DNA of 64,000 nucleotides from Tubulanus polymorphus (Eukaryota; Nemertea; Palaeonemertea; Tubulaniformes; Tubulanidae): NCBI RefSeq assembly GCF_964204645.1, contig NC_134032.1, positions 16,182,775 to 16,246,774 of the forward strand, read 5' to 3'. Shown piece by piece: positions 50,837 to 64,000 of this stretch (position 1 is its first letter; each line of letters starts with the position of its first letter). The notes under the pieces were generated by a model. It saw only the letters and a program-made list of their open reading frames with translations, ran no database searches and was not told where the DNA came from. The position numbers and the translations under genes were made by a program.

Positions 50837-50870
50837 ATGTTCAGAGGACCTGGTCCTATTCAGTTACAAG
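50837..50870 (+). CDS. Possible first coding exon of an unseen gene
   Basis: ATGTTCAGAGGACCTGGTCC begins an 11-codon open stretch ending at a GTAAAT donor in phase 1, with an ATG context of CGACATGT. No further exon was recognised. It may be the start of a large gene spanning the otherwise empty distal part of the window, or nothing. Confidence 0.2.
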
Positions 50871-51445
50871 GTAAATACGACATGTCCATGAACTGAAAAC
50901 CACTGAATCTAAGGTAAAAGCAAGTACCAGAGCCCAGAATCAAAAAAAGGTTTCACTCTTAAATCGGTTTAGTATATCCGTTAATTCAATCTATCTTAAA
51001 TCGATTTAGGCCTTAATCCCTTATGTGAAACTGGGCCAACAGAAGTATCAATAAAACCAAAGCAAATATCTTCAATCCCGGCAAAAATAGTTATTACACT
51101 TTTTAAGGATAGAAATTGTACCATATATAAGTCAATTTAGTAGAAAATTTACATGTTGTTATGAAAACGATTGATTTATTAAAACCATTATTGCGCGTAT
51201 TGTTGCAGCAGTTTTAATGAATTCTAATTGTTGCAACAATCCGGTGAATATTGTGCGGTACAGAGTTTAACGTACTCACGCGATTGTTAGCGGTTCACAC
51301 AGGAGTATAAACAGCCACAGACACACATTGACCTGACCTCGGGGGCGCTCCATCGATGACATCGTAGCGTGTAGAAATTTATTCAAAACGTTGATTTTAA
51401 AGCAATTATTTGAACACCCTTGGGACACTCTACACCACCAGCAGC

Positions 51446-51480
<35 letters not shown>

Positions 51481-51597
51481 CAACAGATGAGTTAAATTAC
51501 ACAAAATGTCGCAATCGGGAAAAAGCCTTCGGAGGAAAAAATCAGAGGAATTTTTTTTCACTTCAATTATAATTGGAGATGTTTTTACTGAAATATT

Positions 51598-51734
<137 letters not shown>

Positions 51735-52069
51735 GCACTCGAAGCGAGGAGGCCTGAATTTAAATAGCGCGTCTTCCAAAGAACAAAAGATATCAAAATC
51801 GTGTAATTTTCAAACGGAAGCGATTCCCACGATAAAGTGTTCCAGCGACAGACGACAATCATGACTTGTCGTACCGGAAAGATTCGAACCCAAACTGTGA
51901 TCTCTACGTATCGATGTGTAGCGATCGCCCCGAAATATCCCCGAACTCTATTAGCACTCGATTTCACAGAAGCAAGAATTATCATTTTCTACATAACTTT
52001 TACAAAACATTACAAAAGCACTTTGCACTTTGAGATATTTGTGTAACTACGGGGTAGAAACCACCGTCT

Positions 52070-52330
52070 TAGACCGGTCACCACACCTGACCGGTCACCA
52101 GTCACCACACCTGACCGGTCACCAGTCACCACACCTGACCGGTCACCAGTCACCACACCTGACCGGTCACCAGTCACCACGCCTGACTTGCACCAGTCGC
52201 CACACTGACCAGACAAACCGACAAACCATGAAAATCACTACTGGTCTATGGTCCAGTGGTTAGCGTGCTCTGCTGGTATGCCCGAGGTGTCGGGTTCGAG
52301 TCCTGCTAGGGTTAGGGTTACGGACAAGCT
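52070..52330 (+). mobile_element. tRNA-derived SINE, copy 3
   Basis: Five 24-bp CACCACACCTGACCGGTCACCAGT head repeats, a tRNA-like part with TGGTCCAGTGGTTAGC and GGGTTCGAGTCC (about 52242-52310), then GCTAGGGTTAGGGTTACGG. Confidence 0.88.
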
Positions 52331-53789
52331 AGGTTTATATTGAGGGTCCAAGTCTAGAAGGTTATATAGCTTCTGATGACAATCTAGCATTTTTGCTGAT
52401 TGCGTTTCGAACGTTTTGGTGAAATCTGCATACATTAAATAACAGTTCACCGCGGCGCGCGAACGTCAGGCTTTCATACATTTTATATGATGTATAAATT
52501 CTCTCAGGTAATTTCAATAGTGCGACAGACGATACACCTGGGAAACAAATATTACCCACAATCAACTTTCATCAATTCATCAATTATTACTGAATTTGTT
52601 AAATAAACTCTTTTTCAGTCCGTGTTGTGAAACAGGTGCGAGAAGAGTTAGTTTAAATTTAGTAACAATCGAAACTGTTGTGAGTTGATTTTTTTGTTGC
52701 TCGGGTGATGAAACTATTCGCGCTATCTGGAGCCTGTCAACGAGCGGTAATTTGTGTCCGCAGCGGCCATTGTCCGAACGGTCAAGTGGACCTATTGTTA
52801 CCCGCCTGTTAAACCACGGGGACACTTAATATCTTTATTAATAACTCTATCATTTTGCCATCATTGCATTTTTTGTCGTGTTTGCTCAGATTGGTCGGGT
52901 ATTTTTTGGTCCACGTGCGCCGTGGTCGGGTGTCCATTGTTTGTCGCCTTGTTTTCAGGTTTCGGCGGCCACTGATGACACCGCAGAGCCCCATCCATCT
53001 CATCCGCCCGATTGCACCCACAAGACTCTCCCGTTTCTTAGGATCTGTTCACGCGCATGTTTTTATAATAAGGTCACCCGGACCGGTCAAACCTCACTCG
53101 AACCGCTACTCAAAACATTCCTCGTTTTAACATTGCGTTATTTTGCGAGTGAGCAACAATAGACGACCGTTAGCTCGGTCGCTACGGGAGATGAATTGTT
53201 CCGTTCTGGCACCTATTGACCACGTAAGTACTCTCCACGCGTACTCGAGAAATCGTCTGCACCAGAATCAATTATTCCACAAACTGTTGCTGTATTTGAT
53301 CGGAAAATCAGAGCACAACATTTTATCGTCTAGTGTTTATTTTAATAAAGTCACAAATTCTTAAGTGTAAAATGGCAAACAGGACCAGTATTTGAGGGCG
53401 TCAAGCAGCCAGCAGTGCGGTGACACTCGCCCCACGACCCCCGTTCCTGCACCGCCCCACGACCCCCGTTCCTGCACCGCTGATAATAACTCGAGAGTAT
53501 TCAGCCCTGTGATGATCTATTATGACACTTTCCCGCGGTTTTATGTTACCGCAGACGAGAGAGGCCTGTGTTTGGTCAGTCACACGCGCAAGACGCGACC
53601 ACACGGACAATGGCCTCGCCTAATTGACCGGCCCCACCTGGCCCAGAAATTGGCCAAATTTGTTAGATTAATGTTCTCCATTAAAACATGCTCTCCTCAG
53701 CTGATGTCGTGTTATTTTAGCTTGATTGGAATTTTCAAGAGCAGCGAGAATTTTTTGTAACCTGTCATCGCATTCCGAATAGAGGAGCG

Positions 53790-54275
53790 ACTGAGGAGAG
53801 AGGAGAAGCTAGCAGGAAAGAGGAGATACTGAGGAGCTAGCAGGAAAGAGGAGAGACTAAGGAGCTAGCAGGAGAGAGGAGCTAGCCGGAGAGGAGAGAG
53901 GAGCTAGCAGGACAGAGGAGGGAAGAGCTAGCAGGAAAGAGGAGCTAGCAGGAAAGAGGAGCTAGCAGGAAAGTGGAGGGAAGAGCTAGCAGGAAAGAGG
54001 AGCTAGCAGGAAAGAGGAGAGAATGAGGAGCTAGCAGGAAGGTACAAACTAGCAGGAAGGTACCGACTAGCAGGAAGGTCAGACTAGCAGGAGGGCACCG
54101 ACTAGGAGAGGGTAGAGAGGCCGAAGAGAGGGTAGAGAGGCCGAAGAGAGGGTAGAGAGGCCGAAGAGAGGGTAGAGAGGCCGAAGAGAGGGTAGAGAGG
54201 CCGAAGAGAGGGTAGAGAGGCCGAAGAGAGGGTAGAGAGGCCGAAGAGAGGGTAGAGAGGCCGAAGAGAGGGTAG
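53790..54275. repeat. Purine-rich minisatellites AGGAGCTAGCAGGAAAG and GGTAGAGAGGCCGAAGAGA
   Basis: Two adjoining arrays: irregular 17-25 bp GAGCTAGCAGGAAAGAG units to about 54100, then nine exact 19-bp units to 54275. Confidence 0.93.
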
Positions 54276-54689
54276 AGAGGGTAGTTTTATTCGCAAAACC
54301 TCGGTGTCATTATTTTGAAAGGAGGGAGACACGCGCGAACGGACAATACGCGACTACATCCGCCTAGCAACACGATTAGAACACATAGGCAACAAAGTAC
54401 AAAAATATCAACGGCGATCATTATTGAAATAAAACCGAGACTCTTTCATACATTGAACACGAAACGGCGAAACCGCGACGCGCATAAAATGCATCACGAA
54501 TGAATGAAATTTATCGAATTTGTAGCGGGAGGGACGGGTTTTTTACCGTGGTTTAAAGCGAGGTAGCAGAGTTTGTATAGATCGTGGGAACTATAGCCAG
54601 ATACTAGGTGGAAATGGAGCGCATATTTTTACGCAAGTTTGGGATCATTAGACCTGCTTTCAGTATGGACCCGAGTTCCTGGGTTATAG

Positions 54690-55010
54690 TGAACTTCCGG
54701 AATCAAAGTTAATCTTTAAATTCATAACCCCCAGTTGGCATAGATTTTTTGTGAGTTAGAATTGGAACTTATGATCCAGTTCCACAGAGTTACTCTGCAA
54801 ACCCAGTTCTACAGTTGTGAGTTAGAGTTAACTGTGAACTCAGGATCCAGTTCCACAGTTGTGAGTTAGAGTCAACTCTGAACTCAGGATACAGTTCCAC
54901 AGTTGTAAGTTAGAGTTAACTCTGAACTCTCGGGATTCAGTTCCACAGTTGTGAGTTAGAGTTAACTGTGAACTCAGGATCCAGTTCCACAGTAATTGTG
55001 ACTTTTAACT
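54690..55010. repeat. Minisatellite GTTAGAGTTAACTCTGAACTC
   Basis: Five units of about 58 bp containing GGATCCAGTTCCACAGTTGTGA. Reverse-oriented relative of the array at 3925-4490. Confidence 0.88.
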
Positions 55011-55420
55011 GGGTCCTGGTTCCGAAATAAATCTAACTGCCACAATCTCCATCGAGCATTAATCACTGAGTCGTAATCCCTCTAAAACATCGCTTGTCGT
55101 TTCAATCTAAAAATACGATCGCAAAAAATGATCACATTTTTTTCCGACGAGGAGTTTAGAAACTATTGTGGTTTTCATATTTTCGATAGATCGTCCTTTG
55201 ATTATAATTCCCCTCATAAACACGCCCGCAAAATTGTAACCATAAGAAAAACCCGCATTTCTTTGAATTCCTTTCATGTGCGCGCATCGTATTGAAAACG
55301 TTTAGAGATGGTTCTATACATCGAGGTTGGATCATTGGACGGTTATTGTCATGGTAATTGCCTGCCAGTTGGCATACAGCGTGGGAGCCGTTTAGAGCAG
55401 GCGTTCTCACATCACCGACA

Positions 55421-55541
<121 letters not shown>

Positions 55542-57344
55542 GTACAGACCGCGCCAGACCTCGACCGTCGCGACTGTACTGATTCTAAATTCTGTCGCCC
55601 AGTAAAATCCACACTAATTACCGAATTAAACGTTCATAACGCATCACTTCAATAATTAACGCTTTCTCTCTGGAGAGAACTTTTGAAATATCACACGGTC
55701 GCGCAGGTTGACGATACTGTGACGAGAAATCTTCCCTTGCCATCGGCTATAGCCCTTGGATAATATAGCCCTCGTATGGGCCTTGTTAGCCCTCACTGAT
55801 TAAGTTCAACATTTCATCCAAATAATAATTCTGAGTTTATTTCACGGTGCCGATCAATGAAGTTAAGAAGTTACCATTGTCGACTAAATGTTGAAACTTT
55901 CTTATTTTCAATGCACTCAACAAAAACAAAAGTTAATTTGTGAAAGTCTGGCCCAGTGGCGGCGGGGATCCATCCCAATAGTGAGTAGAACGTAGTGAGG
56001 TCCCTGTGTCCGGATGGGGCGATATTTGGGGCTCGACACCAGTCTTTAAGGGCATTTCTTAAGTGCCTGACATGTGACTTTATTTTGTAAAGGTCAAAAA
56101 GAAACGTCGGCCTCGTTTACACTTTATTTGAAAAGACAACAATGGATACTGTTACACGAGGAAGGTCGGTTGTCAAAACGACGACACCTCCTCAGCAGCC
56201 GAATTCATTGCTACTTGTTAATTTACACGTTTAGACAATATGAGTGTGTCGGTCTGTACGTCGGCCTGTCTGCTCTGTCGACATTCCGGCACATGGTCGG
56301 GCCGACGTCTAAACTTGTCACGGCGCGGTTGCGACCCACGTCCGATCATGTTCAACCATTCTGTAGCACTTGTCTCGACAAACGCCCGAACTGCGTTCAA
56401 ACCCCAGATTAAACGACTAAACTGTTTTGATTAGGGGGTGGGTGTGACGCGTGCGCATGCGTCGCCACTCACGTGCACTGCTGAGATTGTTGCTGTTGAG
56501 GTTCCGGGCCCCCAGAGGGTCAGGCTGCAAAACCAGTACACCACCATTCTTATTTAATGTCCGATAAAAAAAATTCAGACCAATTTTAAATCACATATAG
56601 GACTATTTTATTCTCAAATGGCGGCTGTCCCTGAAGCCCCAGGACTCATTCTTACTTTCGCTATTAAATATAAACAGTTAAAATCATTTCATTTTAGCGT
56701 CAACGTTTTAGAATTCAAATCTGAACCGTCAACACTGTTGTAAACTGGATGCTGTGGTTTCCATGTCTCCCGCTGCAGCAGGTGCGTGTGTGGATTTGAA
56801 GGTATTTTACCTGGTGAACGAGGCCATTGTTGATCGCATCGTTTTTCTAGATATTTGTTATTTCATCTTCACAACAGAAAAAAAAATCTTATAAATTACA
56901 ACAATATAATCATCAAACATTACTTCCCTGCATTCCTCTGGATCAATAGAAATACCAAACCTGCCACGTGACTGACACGTGTGGGTGCGGTTGCCGAAAA
57001 GGATCGCTCCGGTTTTGTTGAAAGCCGTAAAAACCGCCCATAGCCCTTGATGTTATTGTACGCGTTTAGTCGCACGAATCTTCAGAGACCCCAATTAGCG
57101 GCTGGGGTATTTAAAAAAAGGCGAAGCGCTGAACCGTGAAACCAGACAGATATGAGTATAAATGCTGCCTGTGAATGAAACATATATTCAATATGTTATG
57201 ACACTGAACGGCGCGGGGACCCTTTGCGTATTGTCTCCGCAATGAAAGAATATTATGAAGATATTCATCTTAAAAGAAATAATAGCTTATCGTGTTATTC
57301 CATCGCCTGCGGTTTTGTATCCCGCGGTGAGTGTGCCCTAAACG

Positions 57345-57520
57345 CACTGGTCCGACCTCCAGCCCGTTCCGCGCCGTGCCGGGTCTCCTTCAGGTCCGAC
57401 CTCTAGCCCGTTCCGCGCCGTGCCGGGTCTCCTTCAGGTCCGACCTCTAGCCCGTTCCGCGCCGTGCCGGGTCTCCTTCAGGTCCGACCTCCAGCCCGTT
57501 CCGCGCCGTGCCGGGTCTCA
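57345..57520. repeat. 44-bp GC-rich tandem repeat, four units
   Basis: Near-identical units of GGTCCGACCTCTAGCCCGTT plus CCGCGCCGTGCCGGGTCTCC. Confidence 0.93.
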
Positions 57521-57623
57521 GTACCGGGGTCTACGAGGAATTCACGTGGCTTTGGTTAAAAATGCGATGGAAATCACGGAAATTATCATTTGATACGATT
57601 ATTATTATTAATATTATTATCAA

Positions 57624-57654
<31 letters not shown>

Positions 57655-58504
57655 TCTCTGATAGAATTACAAAAAAAGTTGTAACATATATAGTTATAGT
57701 GAAACGTAGATACAACAGTAACAATATATTAGTGTTGAGTATTGTAATGATATACAGCAGGAAACGGCTAGAAAAAGCTTAAAGCTTTTGATATTACAAA
57801 CCCAAGGTCATTCGAAATATGTCAATTCTATCTAAAACTGTCAGAAATCAGACTGCATAATTACTGAGTTACAAAAAACCTCAAAACTACACATTCAAGA
57901 AATCTTGTAAGGCCCTATGGTTCTAGGGAAGGGGAGGGGTGTTAATCAGGGGTCGATCAGGGGACAACGTATGTTTTTTTTGTATATAGAATATAATGAT
58001 ATTCGATTGTGATTGTAGTTAGTCTGTGTGACACACGTTTTGTGTTATCAATTAGATCAATATCTAATACACTCAGTCACTCTAACTACTACCCACGTGG
58101 CCTGCGCAGTCAATCCCGTCGCTGTCACGCCGCTACCTCTTTCACGCTGCCCGCTTTTATCTGAGCATTTTTCGTAATTTCGAAAAAAAAAGGAGCGCGC
58201 CTATAGTTGTGCGACAACACAAAGGCAGACCGGCGCAATGTCAGGTCACGTCTGATGAACAATAGCTCCGTTAGAGAAAGAACCACAACCAGTTGTATAG
58301 TAGTTTCACAAGCACCTGCCCATATACCCCGGATATTAACCTTTAGTTTCTCGGGTCACAACCACCTGCCTGTAGTTAGCTCGTTCATCGCCAGATGGCG
58401 CGGTTATCCGTCGGTTTTTATTAGAAAATAAAGGTTGTTATAGATCGTTTTTTAATTTATTTGTTGTTATAAGTTTTTTTTCAAATTGATACGAAATAAG
58501 ACCA

Positions 58505-58635
58505 ACTGCACAAGCCGGGTCCATAGTCAGGTCTTCTAATTGAAGATCAGTCTAAACCATTTTAGTTCTAAAGCTAACATTTTTAAAACCGCTTTTAGAT
58601 TTACGCCTGGACTATGGAACTAAACCCCTGGAGTA
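58505..58635. mobile_element. Diverged foldback MITE copy
   Basis: CCGGGTCCATAGTCAGGTCT on the left and GGACTATGGAACTAAACCCC on the right, related to the copy at 47985. Confidence 0.65.
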
Positions 58636-59813
58636 ACATTCGTGATGTAACGTCGATTTTGTTGTGACCTTTGGGTCGTAATGGCGAATGTAGCGTCAAT
58701 TTCATAGGTATCAAAATAATGGAATTTTTTTAAATTTTATTTTCAATATCTTATCAATGGACAACTCAAGTTCGTAGGAGTCACTCCCATTTCCGGTTTG
58801 GTATGTCGTCACGTGTTCACACACCGTACGACAGCAGCAGACGGCGAGCGCGTGACAAAATATCGATTAAATCTGATAACGGATCAGAGAGATGAAAGAA
58901 ACCAAACACACAAAAACAACCACTCGAAAAAATCACATTATAATTGTATAGGTTTATATAGATATATAGATGCATTTTGTATTAATGCGCGATCGTTTGG
59001 AGTTGAATGGAAACTCAATAAACGCTTGAACCTATCCTCCCTCCCTCCCTCCCTCCCCTCCCCCTCTGTGTTTTCTAACCCATCCTATAAAATCCATTCA
59101 ACACCTTCCACAGAGCTAGGCTTCGGGTTATCGGGCTGCTAAGGTTTAGGTTATTCATATTGCCGATTTAATTATGAAACGTCCATCTTGTGAAAATCAT
59201 TGTTCTTTTAGAAATAAAGAACTGCATTTGAATGTTTCTAGCAAGCATTGCCAGGTAATAGCACCACAAAGTCTCGAATATCAATTTAAAAATCGGCATC
59301 ATATGGTCAAGTTCAAGGTGACTGTTTCAGCCAGTGAAAACAATCACTGGCAATAGGCTCTAATTGTAACCGTGCCCTACAGTGACTAGATAATTAATAT
59401 TTTATTTTGATCGCGGACCTGTGAAGCAATGAAGCACCGATTCAAAGGCCATCATCGCGTTCTCAATCACGATTAAAAGCTATTTTCTTAAAAGCTTCCT
59501 TTGAAAATTATGAAATGCATTTTGAACTCTACGAGTCTCGGCGTGAATGCGCTGAACTGGTACTCGACAAATTCTAATTGCGACATTAAAACGATATTTT
59601 AAATTTTTTGAAGTTTTTTATTTTCTTTTTGAAGTTCTCGCGAGCAGAGCGGAGTACCACTCACCGGTCGAGCGTCCTCGAAATGTCGACCCCTGGGGGT
59701 GACGGGTGACTCCCTGTGGGATGAAGGGTGACACTCTGCCTGGGGTTGAAGGCAGGCAGGTTGATCCTTGCTCTCTGTACTAGTCACTAAGAGTGACGTA
59801 TTGTGTCACACGT

Positions 59814-59900
59814 GGAGAGGCGCAGTGGCCGAGTGATTTAAGTCGCCGGACTGGTCTCGTCAATCCAGGGTTTGTTGGTTCAAACCCCGCTTACCCGTAT
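59814..59900 (+). tRNA. tRNA-like sequence (Ser/Leu type), probably degenerate
   Basis: A box-like TGGCCGAGTGATTTAAG and B box-like GGTTCAAACCCC are spaced as in tRNAs with a long variable arm. The anticodon stem CTGG/CCAG encloses a too-long loop and the acceptor stem does not pair well, so I take it as a tRNA pseudogene or SINE head, not a working tRNA. Confidence 0.4.
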
Positions 59901-61734
59901 ATCGTTATATTCAAAATAAGATTTTTTGCGAATTTCTCTGAATTTAAACTCACACGTCCCTGAGACTCTTGAGAAATATTTCAACCTTACACATGAAATG
60001 TCTTTTCTCTCTTCTCGTTGTAAGGATAGAAATTAGATAACGACCCCCGTGTTACCTCAGCCCCCCCCCCCTCCCCCCTCCCCGCCCCACTAGTCTACAG
60101 CCGTGCTATATGCTCCACGAGATTCATACGGCTTGAATTTATATTTTAAAAAGCGCCTCTAAACATAAGTTACCATAATTTATTCATATTCTTATTCGAA
60201 TAATCATGAAAATGCTAATGAAACTGATTCACCTTGACCCGCGTAAATATTCGCCGCTAAAATTCGTAACAGACTTTAGAAATTTGAAAAGCATCATCAG
60301 CCGCGTTTTAATTCATAGACTCATAACGCGCGACCCCGTGTCGGTGAGGGTTCAATGTCACTACTCGGGGTAAGTGTATCCCGGAGCGTGTAGAATCACC
60401 GCCTGTGGCATGCGAGGACCTTAAAAACAAATAATATTTTGTTTAGCGACGGAGAATGAATCGAGGAAATCAAACAGCGCGTTCCCGGCAGCAAAAATAC
60501 AACATTATCCTTGAAAATTCTATCAAATCATTTTCGACAACGTCAATAAAGGAGGTTGAATTTGATTTGCGTGAAATAGATATAGCTTTATTGATCAGCG
60601 AGTATGGATTCATCATAGGACACAGTTCCACCAGCAGATCCAATTCCGCAGTTCAGGACCTCCTAGTATCGTAGTTCTGGATCCAGTGCCACTGGATTTA
60701 GTTCCACAGTTCTAGTTACACGTTTCAGTGGAGTATAATAATAAGTTCCATGCACATGGATTTGATTTCCAACTAAGCAGGGGGCGCTGTCATTGCTTCA
60801 CCAAAAACTATGAATATATTTTTTGAACAGATCCGATTGAGAATGATAATCATCAAGACAAACCCCCTGGGGAGCAGCCCCACCCGCCGGAGCGACCCCG
60901 TCGAGAAGAATATTATAAAATCCATTCTGTGACGAGCAATTCTCGAACGCGTTGAAGGACTGTGTGTTGAGATCAATCGCAAAATATTCAATTGTCAAAA
61001 TAGGCGAACAGATTGTGCAAAATGAAAGTTAATACGACTTAAAACGATGTGAAAATGGGATTGAATGACCGTGTTGGATGCAAGGTATTGTGATCCACAC
61101 CTTTACTGTGGTCGGTGCAGACGGACGCGCTGTCGTCTGCTGCTGATTTACACTCGATTCGGACACAACAGTCAAACTTCTAACCGAAACGCGATACGAT
61201 AAGTAGATCTAAATTGAAAACTTGAGCTGCGAAATGACGAGCTTTGAAAAAAGGATCGGACTAATTGAAAGTTGTGTTGGTTTATTGTTATAGATTATAG
61301 ATTATAAGGGTCCGGTTTACGGGGGTGACTTAGGGCCCCGAGTAAGGGCAGACGACTCGATGGAATTGAGGCCCATGTCCAAACAGATTTACCGCATCAC
61401 CGAGTTAAATAATTTACCTTTACTTAAAAAATCCGTCTCGTGGGCGGAACCTGTTTTTTTTTCTTTTAAACAAATGATGATCTTTACGGAACCATAAACG
61501 ACTTGATCTGAGATGTCGAATAGATTTTAGACTTCAGACACTGGGAGGGGTTGCAAGGAGGGGGTGGGGAGTGTGGGGGGCTTTTGAACAGGATTAGAAT
61601 TATTCATCCTTTGTTAACAGAGTAATACGGAATAATGAATCCCGCTACATCATCAGATAAATGTTTACAGATTTAAAGGTTTTAAAATCAATTTAAAATC
61701 AATCAATAATCTAAATGACCAAGTGTGGTTGTCA

Positions 61735-61780
61735 TGTGACGATGATCTCTAGTGTGAGATCGAAATGTCGTGTCATATTT
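61735..61780 (+). repeat. Second copy of the CTGACGATGATCTC/GAAAC stem motif
   Basis: TGACGATGATCTCTAGTGTGAGATCGAAATGTCGTG, with the same 6-bp stem as the copy at 25005; the GAAAC is changed to GAAAT. Confidence 0.6.
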
Positions 61781-63096
61781 TATTTTTTATTGAACTTATT
61801 GAACTATTTAATCTCTATGTACGAATTTCATTTCAAGTCCAATTACTATCAAATAATGAGACGTGTTTTTAGTCAATATTTTGAAAGTTGTTTTTGATTT
61901 TAATCTAATTGTGAATATTTTCTCCGTCCAGATGTTCCGTCATCACCGAACGTCGTCCATATGATTCAAGGTCACGAGGCGGCAGCATCGATGACAAATT
62001 AGACTCCTCGATTTCAAAGTTGTACTCGATCCTTCAACTTGCGCCTGATCGGAGAAACTGAACGACCCGAATTTTCACACTCAGATTCAGAATCTGATAA
62101 AAGGTTTTAAAATCATCTTTCGTGAAAATCGAAAGATTCCGCCGCCTATGCCCAAGGCGCCTCTGTTCCAACGACCCGATTCAAATTGAAAACAATCGGG
62201 GCAGTTATCACCCGGCGTTACCCCTCGCGTTATAGATTCTACATCAGATTCAAATTGAAAACAATTAAGGCAGTTATCACCCCGTGTTACAGATTTATTA
62301 TTCAAATATCCACAGATGTCTGCTGCTGCTGTTTGTGACCTTGGACAGAGTGAAAGGACTCTGTGCCCAGGTAACAATGTCCTTTATCATTAGAAACATC
62401 GTTTTTTTTTTATAGAAAATCAACTCAATCAGTTAAAAGTCAAAACGAGGGGCGTTGAGAACACGTGACAAGAGTTGAAAAAGTGATTTTTAATTAGGAT
62501 CCGTTTATAATAAGCGCCATTTTCTGTTAATACATAAAGGTGGGCGAACCACCTTCAATCAATTTTAATATCTCTTGATTCATACGCTCCATTAACTGTG
62601 ATGAGTTTATGTAAAGGTAACTCATTAACCGGCCTCATATCGTCTGCTCTTTGATCAGGAACCATTTCACGATCTCTCTCGCGCTCTTGTTTCTAATTCT
62701 AACGGGAGCCTTTTGAAGTTAAAACGTATTGGACGGTGAATTTCTCCTCAAGTGCTGCTGAACGAACCGAATATCAGATGATAAATGGACAGACGATTTG
62801 TAATCGTCTATTGTCACGTTGTCTGCGCACAGGAGCCGTCCTCTTTTAGTCACACCCGGTCACGATTTTCTCTTCTTTTTTTCATTATTGAATTCGTGAC
62901 GACCTTGAAATGCGGTTGAATGTACCCCCAGCTGAGCCGAGTCTTGCCGTCGGCCACTGAAGAGGTTCGCATTGTCACCAGTCAAGGTGAAGTCAACCAG
63001 GGCCATCATTCGTTATAACTAAAACTGAGATTATCATCGTGGATTTTGATGAGATTTTGATTTGAAATTGATAAATTTCACACGTTCAAAATAATC

Positions 63097-63315
63097 GTGC
63101 ACCAGCGGGACCAGCACCAACACCAGCGGCACCAGCACCACCAGCACCAACACCAGCACCACCAGCGGCACCAGCACCACCAGCACCAACACCAGCACCA
63201 CCAGCACCAGCACCAGCGGCACCAACACCAGTACCAACACCAGCAGCACCAGCACCACCAGCACCAACACCAGCACCACCAACACCAGCAGCACCAGCAC
63301 CAGCAGCACCAGCTG
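63097..63315. repeat. (CACCAGCACCAA)n minisatellite
   Basis: Imperfect CAC/CAG/CAA triplets, open in several frames, not linked to a supported gene. Confidence 0.95.
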
Positions 63316-64000
63316 ACAGCAAAATTTTCCCGAAGTTCTACCAGTAACTATATGCGGTACCAGTAACGTGCACTTTAAGCGGTACCAGTAACGTGCGCGA
63401 CCCCCAAAGTGCAAATAATAGAAAACTGCAATATGGACTTTTACAACTCTACAAATAGTAATCATATTCCTTCCATTTGTTCATTGTCAACAAGTCTCTA
63501 ATTCTATTTATTTCACAGTTTACTTTGCAATGGGATCCGAACAATACCGAACAATACCGAAAACCACCGAACAACCACTTGTACTAGATTGCCCGGATGT
63601 AATTTCAGATGGCATTCAGAGTTTGGGGTATGAACGGCCGACTGGACGACGGTCCAGGCTCGAGCCGGCACGTGACACCGCCGCCGATACCGGGGGGCTA
63701 ACTGATCACGTGTCAATCGAATAAACACGAAATTCAAATAAATACAAATAACGGACTCGATTGTTAAACATGTTTAATTATCGATCGCGCGGGCACTTGT
63801 TGCTGTCGCAGACGATCAAGTTTGAGAACTCCAATTGAGATTTTCAAGCAAACGGGATATCTCTCTAATTATCATGATAATAAAATCATCAAATGAGAAG
63901 GAAAATAAACAAGTCCGAAATGTTTTCTTTAAGCGCAATATTTTTCTCGACGTTTCGACTATGAGAATTTCCGAATATAATATAACGGCTATTTTCGATA

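Noticed and set aside
63501-63723. Plus-strand possible last exon after TTTCACAG with two AATAAA signals behind the stop
   Set aside because: No upstream exon could be linked and the peptide is unrecognised.

Overview
The window is nuclear DNA of an animal. Genes are split by short GT-AG introns, lie on both strands and are packed between many mini- and microsatellites, foldback (MITE-like) elements and tRNA-derived SINEs. The housekeeping genes are clearly metazoan. A lophotrochozoan invertebrate (nemertean, annelid or mollusc) fits the repeat content and a knottin-type secreted peptide gene, but this is inference; no diagnostic marker was seen.

Layout. 1-10 kb: an SLC18B1-like major facilitator transporter on the minus strand, at least 12 exons, with its last exons not found in the window. 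10-21 kb: a dense conserved block with PTRHD1 (+), SLC25A51 (+), PSMD14/Rpn11 (+), MRPS28 (-) and HDDC2 (+). The last two are head-to-head with 41 bp between start codons. 21-27 kb: mostly non-coding, with satellites, a SINE and possible 5' UTR exons. 27-30 kb: a four-exon gene for a 357-residue protein I do not recognise; its introns hold a 69-bp satellite and a 123-bp triplication that copies the splice donor. 31-39 kb: two minus-strand genes for secreted-type proteins with the same opening architecture (first exon encodes only Met-Lys, second the rest of the signal peptide). One ends in a six-cysteine inhibitor-cystine-knot exon. The other is built from recently tandem-duplicated, phase-1-symmetric exons carrying PCNA-box-like and PPASFFL motifs. 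45.6-47.7 kb: a GT32-like DXD glycosyltransferase. 48-64 kb: no convincing complete gene, only microsatellites, foldback elements, a SINE and one possible first exon at 50.8 kb.

The most interesting part is 31-39 kb. The knottin gene has a toxin-like precursor layout (signal peptide, long Lys/Glu-rich spacer, C-terminal cystine knot), a TATA box and a poly(A) signal, all readable from the sequence. Its neighbour appears to be a rapidly evolving relative. The five housekeeping genes share no pathway beyond mitochondrial function (SLC25A51, MRPS28) and general proteostasis (PSMD14, PTRHD1).

All exon boundaries were read by eye from splice consensus and reading-frame continuity. Repeat boundaries are approximate.
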